A stretch of DNA of 64,000 nt from G963668605 sp963793625 (GTDB lineage Bacteria; Acidobacteriota; Terriglobia; Bryobacterales; Bryobacteraceae), in contig CAWCAT010000027.1 in assembly GCA_963793625.1 (NCBI GenBank), positions 62,001 through 126,000 of the forward strand, in the 5' to 3' direction. Below, one piece after another: positions 51,309-59,430 of the stretch; position 1 is the stretch's first letter, and each line of letters begins with the position of its first letter. The position numbers and the translations under genes are program-made. The notes beneath the pieces are model-generated. The model saw nothing but the letters and a program-made list of their open reading frames with translations, did not search any database and had not been told where the DNA came from.

Positions 51309-53912
51309 ATGGCGAAAGAGCTGGTGATTTCGTCGAACCGTCACGAAACCAAAGTGGCGATTCTAGAAGACGATCAACTGGTGGAAGTATTTTTTCAGCG
51401 GGCAAAAGAGTATTCTCTTGCCGGCAGTATTCACAAAGGCCGCGTCACACGCGTGCTACCAGGAATGCAGTCCGCATTTGTGGACTTAGGCCTGGACCGC
51501 GATACATTTCTTTATGTGTCGGACTTCTTCGAAGAAAACGATGAGTACGACAAAATCGGAGATGATCGGCCTGCCCGAACTCCGCGCACCGAAGCACAGG
51601 CAGCCGTAACCGTACCGCCGCCCGTGGAGCGCATGGCTCCGCTGGCCGGTGTTTCCGCAATTGCTCAGAGCGAGAAGCCCAGCGCGGGAGGGGAACGCAC
51701 CGACGACCGTGGTGTTGGCGGAGGCGACAGACGTAACCGTCGTTCACGCCGCCGTCGTGGCCGCGAACGCGGTCTGCCCGATTCCAAGTACGCTTCCGAT
51801 GTCGAATCCACCGACACGCCTGCAGTAGCAGAACAGGCTGAAGCGGTACCTGAAGCGGTAGCCGTCGAAAGCACACCTGAAGCGGGCGACAGCTCGGTCT
51901 CAGTCCCGGTATTGCTGCCCGGCGAGACTTTACGCAAGTATTCACGTCCGAATCCGGAGCGGAGCGAAGCGCCCGAAGCAGTCGCGCCGGTCGAAGCGCG
52001 CGTGTCGGAGCCTGCTCCTGCGGTTGAGCTAGCGCCTGAACCCACGGTGGAAGCCCCGGAAGTCGCGGTTGAGGCCGAAGAAGCGCCGGTCGTGGTGGCG
52101 GAAGCTGTAGAGCTACTTGCTGAAGCTGAACCCGAAGTGGAAGAACCTGCGATTCAGCAGGCCGCGGGTCCAGCACTAACCGAACTCGAGGAAAGCGAAA
52201 TTCGCGAGATGATCCTGGAGGCGCAACTCGATGCAGAGCGGCGCAGCAAGGATGAAGAACCGGAAGTCGTGAAAACCGTTGACGTCATGGAAGCGGGGGA
52301 GGACGTCGCTGAAATAGCGATTACCGAAGCCGGTCCTGTGACTGAAGCTGAAGCTGACGTTGATGGTGATGGCGAGCCTGATGTCGAGGCTGACGCTGAC
52401 GCCGATTCTGAGGTCGAACCGGTAGCGGAATCAGTTGAGGAAGTCGCAGCGGCCGAAGCAATCGAGGGGGAGGAAACGGCGAGCGCGCCGGCCAGCCTGA
52501 CGGCAAATGTTCGCGAGCAGGGTCAACGCTACCCGCATCGCACATCTCGACGCATGCGCCGCAAAGTTCGTGGCGATGGCTCCGGACCCGCAGCGGCGGG
52601 CACTGGCGAACCTGAAGTTCGCGAGACACGCACGGAGCACAAGCCTGCACCGCGCGCCGAGCGTTCCGAGCCACGCGCCGAGGTCAAGCCGGATGTTCGT
52701 GAAGCGCGTCCGATGCCTTTGATTACGGACCTGCTGCGCGAAGGCCAGGAAATCATCGTTCAGATCGCGAAGGAGCCGCTCGGTCAGAAGGGCGCACGTA
52801 TCACTTCGCACATCGCCATGCCTGGGCGCTATGTCGTGTACATGCCCACGCTGGAGCACATGGGCGTGTCGCGCAAGATCGAAAGCGACGAAGAACGTCT
52901 GCGCCTGAAACGGATTCTGAATACGCACCGCGCCGGCATGCAGGGTGGTTTCATCCTGCGCACAGCGGGCGAGGGCAAGACCGAAGAAGAGATCGCCGCA
53001 GACATGAATTTCCTGTTCAGCCTGTGGCTGGACATCCGGCAGAAGGCGGAGAAACGCAAGGCTCCGGTACTGCTGCATCACGACCTCGACATCGTACAGA
53101 GATTGCTGCGCGATCAGTTCACCGAAACCTTCAAGGCGATCTGGACGGACAACGAGGAAGTGTATGAAAGCGTGCTCGGGTTCGTGCAGCGCTTCCAGCC
53201 GACGCTGGTGGGCCGCGTAAAACTGTACACGCGTCCGGCTCCAATCTTCGACTCGTTCAATATCACGCAAGAGTTGGAGAAGGCGCTGCGTCCGAAGGTG
53301 TGGTTGAAATCCGGTGGTTACATCGTGATCAATCAGACCGAGGCGCTGGTCGCAATCGACGTAAACACGGGCAAATTTGTCGGCAAGTCGAACCGCCTGG
53401 AAGACACGATCGTCAAGACCAATACCGAGGCCGTGAAGGAAATCGTCCGGCAGATGCGGTTGCGCGACTTGGGCGGCATCATCGTGATCGACTTCATCGA
53501 CATGGATGAACGCAAGAATCGTCAAAAGGTGATGCAGGCGCTCGAAGAAGCGATGCGTGCCGATCGGGCTCCGTACAAAATTCTGCAGTTCAACGACTTC
53601 GGGTTAGTTGCGATCACCCGCAAACGCGTGAAGCAGAGTCTGGAGCGTACGCTTTGTTCGCCGTGCCCGTACTGTGAAGGCGCGGGTTATGTGAAGAGCG
53701 TGCAGACCGTGGTGGGTGAGATTCTGCAGGAGGCGCATAAGATCGTGAATGCTGTCGAAGGCAACGTGATCCTGCGCGTGAATCCTGAAGTCGGCAAGGT
53801 GCTGAAATCGACCGAGAACAAATATCTCGAAGAACTCGAAAGCATCCTCGGCAAGCCGGTGCTGGTCCGCAGCGATGCGCTGCTGCACCAGGAGAAGTTC
53901 GACCTGGCCTGA
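51309..53912 (+). CDS. rng: Ribonuclease E/G with a large acidic insert in the S1 domain
   Basis: The start at 51309 follows GGAGAAAG and reads MAKELVISSNRHETKVAILED. Residues 1-80 are the first half of the S1 domain (AGSIHKGRVTRVLPGMQSAFVDLGLDRDTFLYVSDFF). About 390 residues rich in Glu, Ala, Val and Pro, with a basic RRSRRRRGRER patch near 140-150, follow before the S1 resumes (REGQEIIVQIAKEPLGQKGARITSH). The catalytic centre is complete: D684 in ALVAIDVNTG and D728 in IVIDFIDMDE bind magnesium, 44 residues apart as in E. coli RNase E, and CSPCPYCEG is the zinc link. Without the insert the protein would have RNase G length. The enzyme processes and degrades mRNA and rRNA. Confidence 0.93.
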   Translation: MAKELVISSNRHETKVAILEDDQLVEVFFQRAKEYSLAGSIHKGRVTRVLPGMQSAFVDLGLDRDTFLYVSDFFEENDEYDKIGDDRPARTPRTEAQAAVTVPPPVERMAPLAGVSAIAQSEKPSAGGERTDDRGVGGGDRRNRRSRRRRGRERGLPDSKYASDVESTDTPAVAEQAEAVPEAVAVESTPEAGDSSVSVPVLLPGETLRKYSRPNPERSEAPEAVAPVEARVSEPAPAVELAPEPTVEAPEVAVEAEEAPVVVAEAVELLAEAEPEVEEPAIQQAAGPALTELEESEIREMILEAQLDAERRSKDEEPEVVKTVDVMEAGEDVAEIAITEAGPVTEAEADVDGDGEPDVEADADADSEVEPVAESVEEVAAAEAIEGEETASAPASLTANVREQGQRYPHRTSRRMRRKVRGDGSGPAAAGTGEPEVRETRTEHKPAPRAERSEPRAEVKPDVREARPMPLITDLLREGQEIIVQIAKEPLGQKGARITSHIAMPGRYVVYMPTLEHMGVSRKIESDEERLRLKRILNTHRAGMQGGFILRTAGEGKTEEEIAADMNFLFSLWLDIRQKAEKRKAPVLLHHDLDIVQRLLRDQFTETFKAIWTDNEEVYESVLGFVQRFQPTLVGRVKLYTRPAPIFDSFNITQELEKALRPKVWLKSGGYIVINQTEALVAIDVNTGKFVGKSNRLEDTIVKTNTEAVKEIVRQMRLRDLGGIIVIDFIDMDERKNRQKVMQALEEAMRADRAPYKILQFNDFGLVAITRKRVKQSLERTLCSPCPYCEGAGYVKSVQTVVGEILQEAHKIVNAVEGNVILRVNPEVGKVLKSTENKYLEELESILGKPVLVRSDALLHQEKFDLA

Positions 53913-54000
53913 TGGCATAAAGTCGTTGGCTCATTGGCTCGTTTGCGTTTGGACGAATTGCTTTTGCAACAGTTCAGTGCGTAAATGAGTCAATGAGACA

Positions 54001-54858
54001 ATGAGCAAATCACTCCTTCTGCTCGGATTGACCGTTTCGTTTCTGCAAGCCCAACCCCTCCAGCTCTATTCTGAATTCCAGCGTATTGATCCCTTTGGCC
54101 GTGTCGTGCCGATCGACAGGGCCGATACTTCGCGCGAGATCCTGTCGCCTATGGTGGCGCGTAATTCGCATACGGGCTTCCACATTGTGGTGACTCCGCC
54201 GAAGGACAAGACCTTCACGTTGCACGTTGCCCAGAATCCAGACGGCTTCTTTACTTTTAAGCTGTATAAGGAATTGTTCACAAAGGTCGGGGAACATTGG
54301 ATTCCAGAACGGGTGGTGGAGGTCTCTCTGCCTTATGCGGGAAAACTGCCTGACGCAGAATCGCCGATCGAGGGACAGAGCGTGATCGTGTTCTGGCTCG
54401 ACCTGAAGGTGCCGGCAACTGCGGAGGTTCGACGGACCCGACTGGAGCCGCAACTGAATATCGGCGAGGACTGGAGCATTTATCCGCTGGAAGTGCGCGT
54501 GATGGAGCCCGTGGTTCCCAAGGATGTTGGCCAGCCCGCTGAACTGACCTCATCGGAGAAGCGATCTGATACGGGTGCGATGCTGCGCCTGCGGCAGTTC
54601 GTGTGTGGTGAGGCGCTGCAGCCAACCAAGCCCGCCGAACCAGGTGCATTGGCGTTCCTGCTGGACCGCGCCGCATTGCAGGATTTGGCGCTGGCCCGCA
54701 GCTTATTCACGGGCACGGATCGTGTCCGGCTGATCGGCGAGGTGCTGCGATTGGCAGGTGCTACGGATTCTAAAACGTGGTGCGCGTCGAAGACCCTACC
54801 GCCGAAAGCCGAGTGGTATTTGCGTTATCGGGATGCGCTGCTGCGCGGCAAAGAGTGA
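54001..54858 (+). CDS. Secreted protein of unknown function
   Basis: Signal peptide (1-17, SKSLLLLGLTVSFLQAQ), then 268 residues with mixed strands (FHIVVTPPKDKTFTLHV, GQSVIVFWLDLKVPATAEVRR) and a helical end with two cysteines (RQFVCGEALQ, TWCASKTLP). No family recognised. There is no Shine-Dalgarno box; the start is preceded by three ATGAG words in a row (AATGAGTCAATGAGACAATGAG), the last of which is the start codon. Confidence 0.65.
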   Translation: MSKSLLLLGLTVSFLQAQPLQLYSEFQRIDPFGRVVPIDRADTSREILSPMVARNSHTGFHIVVTPPKDKTFTLHVAQNPDGFFTFKLYKELFTKVGEHWIPERVVEVSLPYAGKLPDAESPIEGQSVIVFWLDLKVPATAEVRRTRLEPQLNIGEDWSIYPLEVRVMEPVVPKDVGQPAELTSSEKRSDTGAMLRLRQFVCGEALQPTKPAEPGALAFLLDRAALQDLALARSLFTGTDRVRLIGEVLRLAGATDSKTWCASKTLPPKAEWYLRYRDALLRGKE

Positions 54859-54919
54859 TGGCTGTGTTAGACTGTAAATTGCGCTCGGAAACGACGCAAT
54901 TCCGCAGTAAACCGTATCC

Positions 54920-55009
54920 GGAGAGATGGCCGAGTGGTTGAAGGCGCACGCTTGGAAAGCGTGTGTAGGGGAAACTCTACCGAGGGTTCGAATCCCTCTC
55001 TCTCCGCCA
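54920..55009 (+). tRNA. tRNA-Ser (anticodon GGA), CCA encoded
   Basis: The acceptor stem GGAGAGA pairs with TCTCTCC; the D arm TGGCCGAGTGGTTGAAGGC, the anticodon loop CTTGGAAAG with anticodon GGA, a long class-II variable arm and the T arm GGGTTCGAATCCC are all present. Discriminator G at 55006 and CCA at 55007-55009. The last ten bases of the gene belong to a 21-bp direct repeat that recurs 2 kb downstream, marking it as an integration site. Confidence 0.97.
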
Positions 55010-55020
55010 TACAACCAACC
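55000..55020. repeat. Left att-like direct repeat
   Basis: Overlaps the 3' end of tRNA-Ser; identical in all 21 bases to 57020-57040. Confidence 0.85.
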
Positions 55021-55207
55021 GGCTCTACACGGCTCTACACCAAACAACGGGGGAGACTCCGGATCCCAGACTAGTTCACGCACATAATACCTAAACTTTG
55101 CCTCGTGGTGACGCTCATATAAATCGCCGCTCTCCGGCGGACTCAATCCCTCCCCGATCCAACACGCCCCCCTGCACGAATCCGCGACCTTCCGCGTCAA
55201 GCCTGAC

Positions 55208-56932
55208 ATGCGAGCCTTACTCGTGTGCGCTCTGGTGGCCGCCGCCGCGCAGGCCCAGACACCAGCCTCCCCGTTCCAGGAGCAGCGCCTCTTCCACTGG
55301 CCCGCCGACCCCGCCGACTTGAAGGAGCTCCGCCTTAATCCCGGTGGAACCTCTATCGCCCTTCCCCTTCCCCAAATGGACAAGTGGACCGTTGCATGGA
55401 ACAGCCGTTCCGGCCCCGTTTACGACGCTATCGCGCCGGGCTCCATCCTCTTCAGCCCCAATGGCCGCCGCATGGCCTATATCGCACGCAACCGCGAAAG
55501 CTGGCTGGCCGTGATCGACGGTCATCCGGGTCCCGAATTCGACATGATCGGAGAAGGGACACTCCTCTTCAGCGCCGACAGCCGCCACGTCCTCTACATC
55601 GCCTCGAAAGGCGGCAAGAGCACTGTTGTCATCGATGGCCGCCTCCAGCCGGAATTCGATTCTGTCATCGTCGCGCCGAATCCTTTCAGCCCGAATCATA
55701 GCCGCTTCGCCTATGTCGCCACCCGCAGCGGCAAACAGTTCGTCGTTGCAGACGGCGACGCCGGCCCAGAGTTCGACGCCGTTGGCCGCGACTCGGTGGT
55801 TTTCAGCCCGGACAGCAAGCATGTGGCCTACATCGCACGGCAGGGCGCCAAGTGGCTGGCCGTGGTGGACGGGCGTCCGGGTCCTCTCTACGACGAAATC
55901 TCCAACGGCGCCGTGGTCTTCAGCCCCCGTGGCAACCGCGTGGCGTACGGCGCGAGAAGCGGTGGGAAGTACAACGTCATCGTCGACGACCATCGAGATG
56001 GAAATATCGACATGGGATTCGATCACGTAGGACCCCTCGTCTTCAGTGCAGACGAAGGACGCATCGCCTACAGCGTGCGACAGGGACAGAAGGTACGGGT
56101 GATGAGTGACGGCTTGCTCGGTCCGGAAGTGGAAGCCATTCTCCACAACAAGCCGCTCTTCAGCTCGGATGGCAGGCGCCTGGTCTACGCCGCCAGGCTC
56201 GGGAACACGCGCTGGACCGTGTTTGTGGATGCCCAGCCCGGACTGGAATACGACGAGATTACGTCGCTGCTTCTCGAACCCGGCGGCAAACGCTTTGCCT
56301 GGTTGGCGAAACGGGGGCCGGCCCACATGCTGGTCGTGGACGGAAATCCGGGTCCTGAATTCGACGCCATCAACAAGGACTCACTGCAATTCAATCCCGT
56401 CCGCCGGCGCTTCTTCTATGTCGCAATGCGAGGAGGCAAGGCGCTCGTGGTGGTGGACGGCCAACCCGGCCCGGAGTACAACGGCATCGTCGAAGGCACG
56501 CCTTTCTTCAGCCCCGGCGGCGCGCATGTGGCCTACATCGCCTGGCAGGCCACCCGGCAGAGCGTCGTGATCGACGCGCGGCCCAGTCAGTCCTACGAGG
56601 CGGTCCTCCGTGACACGCCTGTGTTCAGCCGCGACGATGGACAAGTGGCCTACGCCGTTCTCACCGCGGGGAAGTGGGCGGTCCATTCCGGCAGCCGCGC
56701 CGGCAGGCTCTACGACGAAGTCTCTTCGCTATCCTTCAGTCCCGACGGAAAACACCTGACCTATGCCGCCACCGTTGGCAGAATGGTTTTTGCAGTCCTC
56801 GACGCCACTATCAGCCAGCCCTACGGAAAGCTGATCGGCCCCGCCTTCGACGTCAACGGATCCCTGGTTTTCTTCGGCCTGAAAAACGGTTGGCTTCACC
56901 GCGTCACTCATCCTGCCCCGCGCCGGAACTAA
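55208..56932 (+). CDS. Secreted 13-repeat PD40/TolB-like beta-propeller, island cargo
   Basis: A signal peptide (MRALLVCALVAAAAQAQ) is followed by about thirteen repeats of roughly 42 residues with the pattern VVDGxPGPEFDxI then FSPDxxxVAYIA and a final G-K-W type strand. Each unit has one strand pair plus an acidic turn, close to PD40/WD40-like TolB blades. Thirteen units could form a double propeller. No enzymatic motif. It is the only gene of the tRNA-Ser island, and its third positions look more C-rich than in neighbouring genes. Function unknown; a binding role in the envelope or outside is the most that can be said. Confidence 0.75.
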   Translation: MRALLVCALVAAAAQAQTPASPFQEQRLFHWPADPADLKELRLNPGGTSIALPLPQMDKWTVAWNSRSGPVYDAIAPGSILFSPNGRRMAYIARNRESWLAVIDGHPGPEFDMIGEGTLLFSADSRHVLYIASKGGKSTVVIDGRLQPEFDSVIVAPNPFSPNHSRFAYVATRSGKQFVVADGDAGPEFDAVGRDSVVFSPDSKHVAYIARQGAKWLAVVDGRPGPLYDEISNGAVVFSPRGNRVAYGARSGGKYNVIVDDHRDGNIDMGFDHVGPLVFSADEGRIAYSVRQGQKVRVMSDGLLGPEVEAILHNKPLFSSDGRRLVYAARLGNTRWTVFVDAQPGLEYDEITSLLLEPGGKRFAWLAKRGPAHMLVVDGNPGPEFDAINKDSLQFNPVRRRFFYVAMRGGKALVVVDGQPGPEYNGIVEGTPFFSPGGAHVAYIAWQATRQSVVIDARPSQSYEAVLRDTPVFSRDDGQVAYAVLTAGKWAVHSGSRAGRLYDEVSSLSFSPDGKHLTYAATVGRMVFAVLDATISQPYGKLIGPAFDVNGSLVFFGLKNGWLHRVTHPAPRRN

Positions 56933-57019
56933 GCCGCGACGGTCTGCCACGTAAGCCCTTGGAGGCCCACCTGGTGCGGTGGTGAAGTCACTTCATCTCG
57001 AAGCACAACACAGTCGCAA

Positions 57020-57040
57020 CTCTCCGCCATACAACCAACC
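57020..57040. repeat. Right att-like direct repeat
   Basis: Copy of the 3' end of tRNA-Ser including CCA and eleven following bases; lies 50 bases before msrA. Confidence 0.85.
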
Positions 57041-57089
57041 TCGATGTATTATGCACACCGGCGGTACCTAGCCTCATCTACTCATACAG

Positions 57090-57779
57090 GTGATTGGTGT
57101 GTATAGAAACAAACTGAGGTTCCGCCCGTCGTTGGTGCTCGCTTTCGCTCTGCTGGCTTTTGCGGGAAATATGATGGCCGCCGAAAAGGGAGCATTCCCC
57201 GATCCTGCTGTTGACGTCAAGCCCGCTTCAGGCAAACAGACTGCTGTCCTTGCGGGGGGCTGTTTCTGGTGCACCGAAGCTGTTTTCGAAGTCGTGGAAG
57301 GCGTCGAGGACGTGATCTCCGGCTATTCGGGCGGCAGCAAGGAGACGGCGAAGTATGACGTCGTATCGACGGGGCGCACAGGTCACGCTGAAGCCATTCT
57401 GATTACCTACAATCCAGCCAAGATCTCGTACGGGCAACTCCTTAAGATCTTCTTTAGCGTCGCGCACGACCCTACTACGCTGAACCGCCAAGGTCCGGAC
57501 ACGGGGCCTCAATACCGCAGCGCCGTCTTCTACATCAATGAGGAACAGAAACGTGTCGCTGAAGCTTATATCAAGCAGATCAACGATGCCCATGTCCTGC
57601 GCAACTCGATCGTGACGCAACTCGTCCCGCTCGAGAAGTTCTACACGGCGGAAGGCTATCACCAGAACTATGCCGCGCAGAACCGCGCCAATCCATATAT
57701 CGTAAACGTCTCCGATCCCAAGGTGGAAAAACTTAAAAAGTTGTATCCCGGTTGCGTCCGCAAGAGCAAGAAGAAGTAG
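57090..57779 (+). CDS. msrA: Peptide methionine sulfoxide reductase MsrA, exported
   Basis: GTG at 57090 begins a signal peptide (about 1-30, VLAFALLAFAGNMMA) and then the MsrA core: GGCFWCTEAVFEVVEGV with the catalytic cysteine, SGYSGG, GHAEAI, PTTLNRQGPDTGPQYRSAVF and EGYHQNY. It reduces methionine-S-sulfoxide in proteins; with a signal peptide the site would be the periplasm. The distal part lacks extra resolving cysteines except PGCVRK near the C-terminus. No good ribosome site is seen near 57090, so GTG 57099 is possible. Before the island inserted, it would have followed tRNA-Ser directly. Confidence 0.93.
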   Translation: MIGVYRNKLRFRPSLVLAFALLAFAGNMMAAEKGAFPDPAVDVKPASGKQTAVLAGGCFWCTEAVFEVVEGVEDVISGYSGGSKETAKYDVVSTGRTGHAEAILITYNPAKISYGQLLKIFFSVAHDPTTLNRQGPDTGPQYRSAVFYINEEQKRVAEAYIKQINDAHVLRNSIVTQLVPLEKFYTAEGYHQNYAAQNRANPYIVNVSDPKVEKLKKLYPGCVRKSKKK

Positions 57780-57838
57780 CGCCGCTTGTGCGGAGCCGCG
57801 TTTGCTTGTATATTCGACTCATTGGGGTCTCTCTTGTC

Positions 57839-59422
57839 ATGCGTCCACTTTTTTTGGTGGCCGCGCTCGCATTTCAGAGCACGGCAGCCGTACCGTCCTT
57901 CGATGTCGTCGTCTACGGAGGCACTGCGTCTGGCGTTGCTGCGGCAGTTGCAGCTGCGCGTGAAGGCGCTCGTGTCGTCCTGCTCGAACCTGGACAACAC
58001 CTGGGTGGCATGACCAGCGGCGGTTTGGGCGCAACCGATCACGGACGCCAGAACACCGTCGGCGGGATCTCGCTCGAATTTTACCAGCGCCTCGGCAAAC
58101 ATTACGGTGCCGATGCGACCTGGTACTTCGAGCCGCACGTGGCCGAACGGACACTCCGAGCCATGGCATCCGAAGCCGGGGTGCAGGTGCTCTATGGGCA
58201 TCGGCTCAAGGAACGCAATGGCGTGCGCAAGAAGGGCCGACAGATCACCTCGATCGTGATGGAGAACGGCGCGCAGTTCACCGCCAAAGCATTCATCGAC
58301 TGCACCTACGAAGGCGACCTGATGGCCTTCGCCGGGGTCTCTTTTGCATACGGCAGGGAAAGTCGCGCGCAATATGGTGAGGAATTTGCAGGCGTCCGCC
58401 CAGTCAACCGCTACCACTACCATATCTTCCCGCCCGGAGTGAAAGCCCACGGCGCTGATGGCAAGCTCCTCCCCGAAATCGGATCGCAGCCGCGCGGAGA
58501 GCTCGGCGCTGCCGACCGTAAGGTTCAGGCGTACAACTACCGCATGTGCCTGACCGATGACCTTTCCAATCGCATCCCCTTTGCCAAACCCGCGGGATAC
58601 GACCCCAAGCGTTACGAGCTTCTCGCCCGTAACATCGAGGCCACCGCAAAGCAGAAGGGTCGCCCTGTGATCATGCGCGATTTCATGATCATCTCGCGCA
58701 TGCCCAATCGCAAGACGGACATCAATAACTACGGCGGCTTTTCCACCGACTTCATCGGCCGCAACTGGGACTATCCCACTGCGAACTACAAGCGCCGCGC
58801 GGCTATCTGGAAAGAGCACGAGGATTACACCGCAGGCTTTTTCTACTTCCTAGCCAACGACCCGCAGGTGCCTGAGTCACTGCGGGCCGAAATCAGCCAG
58901 TTCGGACTTTCCAAAGACGAGTTCACCGACAATCACAACTGGCCGCACCAACTCTACATTCGCGAGGCGCGCCGGATGATCGGCGAATTCGTGATGACCC
59001 AAAAAGACGCGCAGACTGACCTCGTAAAGCCCGACTCGGTGGGGATGGGCTCATACCAGATCGATTCGCATAACATTCAGCGGCACGTGAACCCGGATGG
59101 CACGGTTCAAAACGAGGGAGACACGGAGGTGCCTTCCAAGCCCTACCAGATCTCATACCGGGTGATGCTGCCGAAAAAGAACCAGACTTCGAACCTCCTG
59201 GTGCCGGTTGCCGCTTCCACCAGCCACATAGCTTACGGAACCCTTCGCATGGAACCAGTGTTCATGGTCCTCGGCCACGCGGCCGGTGTGGCGGCCAGAA
59301 TGGCTGCCGTATCAGGAAAAGCAGTACAAGAAATTGATGTAGAAGCGTTACGGGAGAAGCTGCGCTCGCAACGCTCAGTACTGGAATTGAAACCCGCCGG
59401 TACGGCGGGTACGGTCAAATAG
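57839..59422 (+). CDS. Secreted FAD-dependent oxidoreductase
   Basis: ATG 57839 opens a signal peptide (MRPLFLVAALAFQSTA), followed by the dinucleotide-binding VVVYGGTASGVAAAVAAAREGARVVLLEPGQHLGGMTSGGLG, typical of PF12831 FAD oxidoreductases. TSHIAYGTLRMEPVFMVLGHAAGVAARMA near the end binds the FAD pyrophosphate. Length 527. Such proteins are numerous in Acidobacteria and Planctomycetes; the substrate is unknown, perhaps sugars or aryl compounds. A perfect hairpin CCCGCCG-gta-CGGCGGG lies at 59393-59409 inside the last codons. The receptor gene begins eight bases after the stop. Confidence 0.85.
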   Translation: MRPLFLVAALAFQSTAAVPSFDVVVYGGTASGVAAAVAAAREGARVVLLEPGQHLGGMTSGGLGATDHGRQNTVGGISLEFYQRLGKHYGADATWYFEPHVAERTLRAMASEAGVQVLYGHRLKERNGVRKKGRQITSIVMENGAQFTAKAFIDCTYEGDLMAFAGVSFAYGRESRAQYGEEFAGVRPVNRYHYHIFPPGVKAHGADGKLLPEIGSQPRGELGAADRKVQAYNYRMCLTDDLSNRIPFAKPAGYDPKRYELLARNIEATAKQKGRPVIMRDFMIISRMPNRKTDINNYGGFSTDFIGRNWDYPTANYKRRAAIWKEHEDYTAGFFYFLANDPQVPESLRAEISQFGLSKDEFTDNHNWPHQLYIREARRMIGEFVMTQKDAQTDLVKPDSVGMGSYQIDSHNIQRHVNPDGTVQNEGDTEVPSKPYQISYRVMLPKKNQTSNLLVPVAASTSHIAYGTLRMEPVFMVLGHAAGVAARMAAVSGKAVQEIDVEALREKLRSQRSVLELKPAGTAGTVK

Positions 59423-59430
59423 GAGACCTT

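Larger units (their letters stand above)
55000..57040. mobile_element. 2.0-kb tRNA-Ser island bounded by 21-bp att-like repeats, no integrase
   Basis: CTCTCCGCCATACAACCAAC plus C occurs at 55000-55020 (tRNA 3' end) and again at 57020-57040. Tyrosine recombinases typically leave this picture: an intact tRNA on the left, and a copy of its 3' end at the right border. The interval is 2020 bases and encodes one propeller protein only. Just inside the left repeat lies a 10-bp tandem duplication (GGCTCTACAC at 55021 and 55031). No recombinase gene is inside, so the element was mobilised in trans or has lost it. Confidence 0.75.

Noticed and set aside
52431..53525. Long open frame on the minus strand inside the RNase E/G gene
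   Set aside because: Antisense of a clearly coding gene; no ribosome site and no family resemblance. Similar antisense frames at 9406-10413, 11758-13020, 466-1365 and 25620-26642 were left out for the same reason.
55021..55040. 10-bp tandem repeat GGCTCTACAC as a recombinase arm site
   Set aside because: Two copies only, with no third copy at the right end of the island; cannot be distinguished from slippage.
59393..59409. Perfect hairpin CCCGCCG-gta-CGGCGGG as a terminator
   Set aside because: It lies inside coding sequence and lacks a T-run; it may still affect transcript stability.
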